From the NCBI GenBank assembly GCA_013824645.1, contig PNOF01000001.1:1-64000 (forward strand): a stretch of DNA of 64,000 nt, read 5' to 3'. This document shows positions 59,981-64,000 of the stretch, piece by piece. This DNA is from Syntrophus sp. (in: bacteria) (GTDB taxonomy: Bacteria; Desulfobacterota; Syntrophorhabdia; Syntrophorhabdales; Syntrophorhabdaceae). The translations under genes were made by a program, and so were the position numbers. Numbering within the stretch: position 1 is the first letter of the stretch; each line of letters opens with the position of its first letter. The notes under the pieces were generated by a model. It worked only from the letters and a program-made list of their open reading frames with translations, searched no databases and was not told where the DNA came from.

Positions 59981-60610
59981 TTAGTTTTTTATCTTTTTTA
60001 TGGCGCTCACAGCATACTGGTCGCCATTGCTTGCCACTGCAACAAGTCCTTTGTCACCGGACTGAACACCTGTTACGGTACGATATACACTGGCCGTGCA
60101 ACTTACCACTTTGCCGCCTTTTACCGCTACGGCAGAAACCTTTACATCGTCTTCCCCGTTGTAGGTATTCGTCAATGTATCACCCTTGTTGAAAGTAACC
60201 TGTGTGGTGTTGCCGTCCTTTACGCCTTTGAGGGTTAAGATAATCGTGTCATAGTCGGCAGCCGGCTTCAGTTCTACATCGTCACCCTTAGAAATAGTAT
60301 TCCCATCAACGTTGACCTTTTTACCAATAACATTGAGCCACTGAGTGATATTGCCGCTATCAGCGGCCGCCTTCATCTCTGCAAGGGTCTGTGAAATGTT
60401 CTGTAATTCCTCCACCTGGGTAAGCTGCGCTAACTGACTCATAAATTGGTCGGCCTTCATGGGGTCCATGGGGTCCTGATACTTGAGCTGGGACATGAGG
60501 ATTTTCAGGAAAGCGTCCTTACTGACCATGCTGGTTGCCGAGCTTGTACCTGTTGAGGTTGTTGTTGCCGCTGTTTTCGTTGCACTTGAAACGTCTGTAA
60601 TCACTGACAT
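59981..60610 (-). CDS. flgD: Hook cap protein FlgD
   Basis: 209 residues. Ser/Thr-rich start, then the FlgD signature VSKDAFLKILMSQLKYQDPMDPMKADQFMSQLAQL-type block (about 28-65), and a Tudor/FnIII-like C-half (VKGGKVVSCTASVY). It caps the growing hook. AAAGGAGG lies 5 nt before the ATG. Between fliK and flgE. Confidence 0.94.
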   Translation of the reverse strand: MSVITDVSSATKTAATTTSTGTSSATSMVSKDAFLKILMSQLKYQDPMDPMKADQFMSQLAQLTQVEELQNISQTLAEMKAAADSGNITQWLNVIGKKVNVDGNTISKGDDVELKPAADYDTIILTLKGVKDGNTTQVTFNKGDTLTNTYNGEDDVKVSAVAVKGGKVVSCTASVYRTVTGVQSGDKGLVAVASNGDQYAVSAIKKIKN

Positions 60611-60621
60611 GCTTACCTCCT

Positions 60622-62031
60622 TTACGCCAGCGCCTCTAAAAAGACACCGAAATCCTTTTTGTCCTCTTCCTGGGAGTGCTTCTTCTGCTCCTCTTTCTCT
60701 TCTTTCTTTTGTGAGTTTTCATTCTGTACATCTACATAGATATTGGCATAAACATATTTACCTTCAAGCTGCTTTGCAATTTCCTCTTTCTGTGACTGGA
60801 GAAAGTTTCCCATACCTTCGTTCGTCGTCTTCACTTCAACGGAAATCCTCTGTCCCTGGTCCTTGAGACCTACAAGTATTGTCTCCTTATCATCAATCTT
60901 GAGCCTTATCACCATATCCATGGAGAACGTTTTATTTCCGTACTGCTCTGCGATCTTTTCAATTCTGTCAACCATAATTGAAGCGAAAGAACCCTTTTCA
61001 ACTGTTTTAACAGCCTCTTTGTCGGAATGCGTGCTCATTTTTGTATAATCATTCTGAGATAACAACTGGTGTTCATCCTTACCGGCATTATCATCAATCT
61101 CTTTGTCAGATACCTTGAAAACAACCTTAGAGGCATCATCACCCCGGGAAGGGATTGTTTTTTCAGCCTTTATTGTCAGCACGGAAATATTTTTATTCAG
61201 TTCATCACCCTCCATTGCCGTCGATTCATGGGTAGTGATCTGAAAAACATTTTCCCGGCTGTTTATCTTTTTTACCTCAAATTTCTGAAAGGACCTCATA
61301 GCGTCATCATTCTGCTTCCCTTCATTATCAAGGCCGGGGATAATATCCGGCTTTTTGAAGGCCTGGAATGCTTCTTTGTCGATCACCATCTTATGTTTTT
61401 CTCCATTGTTGGCTACGTTTTTACCTGCATCTTTGTCTACGCTTTCTGCAACTGTATGATTTGTATTCCCTCCATCTGTTTTTTCGAAATTGCCCATCTG
61501 ATGAGTCATCGCTGCAAGATACCCGATTAATGAGGTATTCTCCGGTTTCTTTTGAGACTCGTCGGATATGTCTTCAGAAATCCCAATTGTTTCTTTTTCA
61601 TCACTTTTCATCAGAGAAAAAAGGTCCAGGCTCCCTTTTTCTTTCACGAATTCAACACTTTCCCCTTCCTGTAAAAAGGCGAAAATATCCTTGAGAAACT
61701 TCTCAAGGTTGTCCTGAAGATTGGCCTCTTGAGGGCTCTTCAAATTAAAATAGGTTTGCAGAAGCGCAAAGATATTCTGAGTTGACAATGAAAGGGCGCC
61801 CTGTTCTTTTTTCTCATTTTCCTGGGGCGCTTCACCCTTTTGGTCCTTTGATGCGGTTTCATCAATGCTGTCCGTCGAGGCCATTACACCACTTCCCATC
61901 TTGCCGTTAAGGAGACTGAGGAAATCGAGTGTATTTCCACCTTCTTCCGTGGAGGCTTTCTCCTGTGAAAAAAATTCCTTTGTCAGTGTTGCGCAATTTG
62001 TAAGAAGATAATTTATCAGTAAATTTTCCAT
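60622..62031 (-). CDS. fliK: Hook-length control protein FliK
   Basis: 469 residues. Long polar, low-conservation N-region rich in Lys/Glu/Ser. A C-terminal domain has the FliK pattern (MDMVIRLKIDDKETILVGLKDQGQRISVEVKTT-like strand pair, then FLQSQKEEIAKQLEGKYVYANIYVDVQ). It measures hook length and triggers the FlhB switch. ATG 62031 has AGGAT 4 nt upstream. Just before flgD. Confidence 0.85.
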   Translation of the reverse strand: MENLLINYLLTNCATLTKEFFSQEKASTEEGGNTLDFLSLLNGKMGSGVMASTDSIDETASKDQKGEAPQENEKKEQGALSLSTQNIFALLQTYFNLKSPQEANLQDNLEKFLKDIFAFLQEGESVEFVKEKGSLDLFSLMKSDEKETIGISEDISDESQKKPENTSLIGYLAAMTHQMGNFEKTDGGNTNHTVAESVDKDAGKNVANNGEKHKMVIDKEAFQAFKKPDIIPGLDNEGKQNDDAMRSFQKFEVKKINSRENVFQITTHESTAMEGDELNKNISVLTIKAEKTIPSRGDDASKVVFKVSDKEIDDNAGKDEHQLLSQNDYTKMSTHSDKEAVKTVEKGSFASIMVDRIEKIAEQYGNKTFSMDMVIRLKIDDKETILVGLKDQGQRISVEVKTTNEGMGNFLQSQKEEIAKQLEGKYVYANIYVDVQNENSQKKEEKEEQKKHSQEEDKKDFGVFLEALA

Positions 62032-62042
62032 ACTATCCTATA

Positions 62043-62058
62043 ATCAAACGCCGTGCCA
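62043..62058 (-). promoter_or_regulatory. Degenerate sigma-54-like box before fliK
   Basis: TGGCACGGCG-TTTGAT on the minus strand shares its first ten bases with the flgF box, but the -12 GC is GA. It ends 11 bp before the fliK ATG, so a start site at 62032 would leave no leader. Confidence 0.35.
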
Positions 62059-62180
62059 AAACCTATTTATTTATTATCTCAGGTAGTTATAAATCAAGAG
62101 CATTCTTTTGAGATACGATTTCAAGGAATTAATTTCCCTGCTGGGAAAATATTTCCTACATCTCCTGTCTGCATATCATT

Positions 62181-62216
62181 GATTTGGGAATAGGATTTGA
62201 TTTGGGAATAGGATTT
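62181..62216. repeat. Two exact 18-bp tandem copies
   Basis: GATTTGGGAATAGGATTT twice in direct succession, then a decayed GGAATGAATGGGAATGG. In the gap between fliJ and fliK. Confidence 0.85.
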
Positions 62217-62354
62217 GGAATGAATGGGAATGGAGAGAGGACACCGAAAGAGCGGTTAACAAACATAATCTTTTTTGGAGACAATCAATATATGTTGGAA
62301 ACAGAAGGAACGGGGTTAAGATACTTCGGCAATCCAGGCAGAGCCGGATTGATA

Positions 62355-62783
62355 TCAGATACTCTTCTCTTCTATCCTGAGGGCCATATCGTCGAGGAGC
62401 TTCTGCTCACGTCTGTTGAAGGATTTTTTTAGGCCATTCATCTCTTTTATGTGCAAATTATCAAGCATTTTCTTTTCCTGCATAAGCTCAATGAGTTCCT
62501 GTTTTAAAATAAGGATCTTTTCCTCAAGTAATTCACCCTCTCTGATGAGGGCACATTTTGTATTCTCAAGATATTCCAGGTAATCCCTGATAACGGAAAA
62601 GTCATTCCCTTGCAGCATTTTTGTAGTAATTTTTTCATAGTTTTGTTCGATGTCAGCATCGACAGCATTGATCTCATTGATAACAATATCCAGCTTGGCT
62701 TTTTCTTCCTCCATCTCCCTTTCTTTGTCTTCCATCATTTTTGCTTTTATTTCAATGATGCGCTTGAGACGGCCTTTCAGCAT
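62355..62783 (-). CDS. fliJ: Flagellar export coiled-coil protein FliJ
   Basis: 142 residues, one long antiparallel coiled coil (LKRIIEIKAKMMEDKEREME ... ELLEEKILILKQELIELMQE ... SFNRREQKLLDDMALR). Position after fliI and length match FliJ, which links the FliI ATPase ring to FlhA. AAGGTG lies 5 nt before the ATG. Sequence conservation in this family is low. Confidence 0.82.
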   Translation of the reverse strand: MLKGRLKRIIEIKAKMMEDKEREMEEEKAKLDIVINEINAVDADIEQNYEKITTKMLQGNDFSVIRDYLEYLENTKCALIREGELLEEKILILKQELIELMQEKKMLDNLHIKEMNGLKKSFNRREQKLLDDMALRIEEKSI

Positions 62784-62936
62784 AATTCACCTTGCCGGCA
62801 GCAAATAGTAAAATATGTTTCACGCAAGGTAAGATTCAGATACAGACCGGGGAGGTGAGGAGGAGGTGACACAGGCGCACCTTGAGTACATCGGAGAAAC
62901 TGGCGACGAAGGTATATGAATGGAGGTAACTGTGTG

Positions 62937-64000
62937 TTAGACATAGAAAAGTATCTTCATACTATTGAGGGTCTCCTCGAGGGTAACCCGATCGTCAATG
63001 CCCTGGGTAAGAAAGGTTTTTACCCTATCGATCATTGTTACGGCATAATCTATTTTCGGGTTGCTTCCGGGCGTGTAGGCGCCGATATTAATCAAATCTT
63101 CCGCCCGCTCATATTCGGATAATATCTCGATAATTTTTCCGGCATACTCTGTCTGCTCTTTTGATGAAATATCCTTCATGAGTCTGCTTATGCTCCTCAG
63201 AATATCCACAGGCGGGTAATGGTTCTGATCGGCAAGTTTTCTCGAAAGCACAATGTGCCCATCAAGTATCGACCGTGCCGAATCGGCAATAGGATCATCG
63301 AGATCATCTCCTTCGACAAGAACGGTGTATATGCCTGTCATTGTCCCTTCTCCTTCCCCGTTCCCTGCCCTCTCAAGAAGCTTTGTCAGAAGAGAAAATA
63401 CGCTTGGTGTATACCCCTTGGAGGTAGGCGGTTCACCAATTGCCAGACCGATCTCCCGCTGGGCCATGCTGAACCGGGTTAAGGAATCCATAAGGAGGAG
63501 CACATCATCACCTCTGTCACGGAAGTACTCCGCAATAGCTATGGTAAGAAAAGCCCCCCGGACCCTGGTAAGCGGAGCCTGATCCGAGGTTGCAACAATA
63601 ACGACAGAGCGGTTGATGCCATCACCTAAATCTTTTTCAATAAACTCCCGTACCTCTCTTCCCCGCTCACCAATGAGGCCGATAACATTGACGTTCGCCT
63701 CTGTATGCCGCGCTATCATGCCCATGAGCACACTTTTGCCCACACCTGAACCTGCGAAGATACCCATCCTCTGACCCCTGCCGCAGGTAAGGAGACCGTT
63801 TATGGATCTGAGCCCCAGGTCGAGAGGTTCGTTGATCCTCTTTTTCTTCATGGGATTGATGGTATCCCGATAGATAGGTATGGTTTCATTGCACTGGATG
63901 GGGCCTTTCCCGTCCATGGGGTTCCCCAGACCATCTATGACCCTGCCGAGAAGACCTTCACCAACAAATGCGTCTACTGTTTTTCGTTTTGAGAGAATTC
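62937..64000 (-). CDS. fliI: Flagellar export ATPase FliI (cut by window end)
   Basis: The frame is open to the right edge (354 codons visible), so the ATG at 63917 is internal; residues VDAFVGEGLLGRVIDGLGNP precede it. Walker A is IFAGSGVGKSVLMG, Walker B is VLLLMDSLTRFSMAQRE, and the beta-type IGERGREVREF follows. FliI hexamers energise substrate unfolding and entry into the export gate. fliJ follows about 150 bp downstream. The N-terminal domain and probably fliF-G-H lie beyond the window. Confidence 0.96.
   Translation of the reverse strand, partial: ILSKRKTVDAFVGEGLLGRVIDGLGNPMDGKGPIQCNETIPIYRDTINPMKKKRINEPLDLGLRSINGLLTCGRGQRMGIFAGSGVGKSVLMGMIARHTEANVNVIGLIGERGREVREFIEKDLGDGINRSVVIVATSDQAPLTRVRGAFLTIAIAEYFRDRGDDVLLLMDSLTRFSMAQREIGLAIGEPPTSKGYTPSVFSLLTKLLERAGNGEGEGTMTGIYTVLVEGDDLDDPIADSARSILDGHIVLSRKLADQNHYPPVDILRSISRLMKDISSKEQTEYAGKIIEILSEYERAEDLINIGAYTPGSNPKIDYAVTMIDRVKTFLTQGIDDRVTLEETLNSMKILFYV

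Larger units (their letters stand above)
62032..62354. other. Gene-free gap upstream of fliK
   Basis: No supported gene. It contains two exact 18-bp copies of GATTTGGGAATAGGATTT (62181-62198 and 62199-62216), a small TTTCCC/GGGAAA hairpin (62133-62148), and next to fliK a box like the flgF sigma-54 promoter (62043-62058). Confidence 0.6.

Noticed and set aside
62184-62432. 82-codon plus-strand frame (MGIGFDLGIGFGMN...)
   Set aside because: Its start is the 18-bp tandem repeat and its end is antisense to fliJ.

Overview
The window reads as the chromosome of a Gram-negative (outer-membrane bearing), motile, probably strictly anaerobic bacterium of the Desulfobacterota / 'Deltaproteobacteria' type. 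The evidence is a complete P- and L-ring gene set, sigma-54 and sigma-28 flagellar promoters, and a very large BadF/HgdC-type acyl-CoA dehydratase activase, typical of anaerobes that ferment or degrade aromatic and organic acids. The genus assignment is inference; no rRNA gene is present.

Layout. 1-1217: 5' part of a PAS-domain sensor, cut by the left edge. 1.8-4.6 kb: an EamA transporter and a CorC/HlyC membrane protein, the latter coupled to the 1384-residue activase (4.6-8.7 kb). 8.9-12.8 kb (+ strand): acylphosphatase, siroheme synthase N-domain, CcsA/HemX-like protein, hemA and hemC, all overlapping. 12.8-13.6 kb: an HU protein with its own promoter and terminator, and a cupin. 13.7-20.3 kb (- strand): motility and c-di-GMP genes ending in motA-motB. 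They begin with an unusual 602-residue protein whose tail resembles FliD. 20.4-27.3 kb (+ strand): a candidate sigma-54 promoter and one 2225-residue protein with two methyltransferase domains, four glycosyltransferase domains and TPR blocks. 27.3-39.7 kb (- strand): cheW, flgF-G-A-H-I-J-M-N-K-L, flagellin, flbT and flaF. 39.8-41.1 kb: an EAL-HDOD protein (+). 41.4-57.9 kb (- strand): an unbroken 18-gene operon fliL-M-N-O-P-Q-R-flhB-A-F-G-fliA-HDOD-cheB-HEAT-cheR-cheY-cheA. 58.1-64 kb (- strand): fliI (cut by the right edge), fliJ, fliK, flgD, flgE.

Regulation is readable. Sigma-54 type boxes lie before fliL, flgF, the giant glycosyltransferase gene and (degenerate) fliK. Sigma-28 boxes with exact 8-N11-8 geometry lie before flagellin, flgM and cheW, with a weaker one before the EAL-HDOD gene. 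fliA (sigma-28) and flgM (anti-sigma-28) are both in the window. FlbT and FlaF next to flagellin suggest post-transcriptional flagellin control, and the flagellin leader carries a hairpin.

The most unusual features are these. (1) Heptanucleotide tandem repeats cluster within about 3.5 kb at the P-ring genes. Two lie inside the translated signal-peptide region of flgA and one of 12 perfect units lies at the start of flgI. The period is not a multiple of three, so they are candidates for frame switching of flagellar P-ring assembly. (2) The giant methyltransferase-glycosyltransferase-TPR protein carries an internal duplication of about 840 residues in which one glycosyltransferase copy has lost its acidic motif. 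It is probably a flagellin modification factor. (3) A FliD-tail protein carries a cysteine-rich head. Several small structured or inverted-repeat elements remain unexplained.
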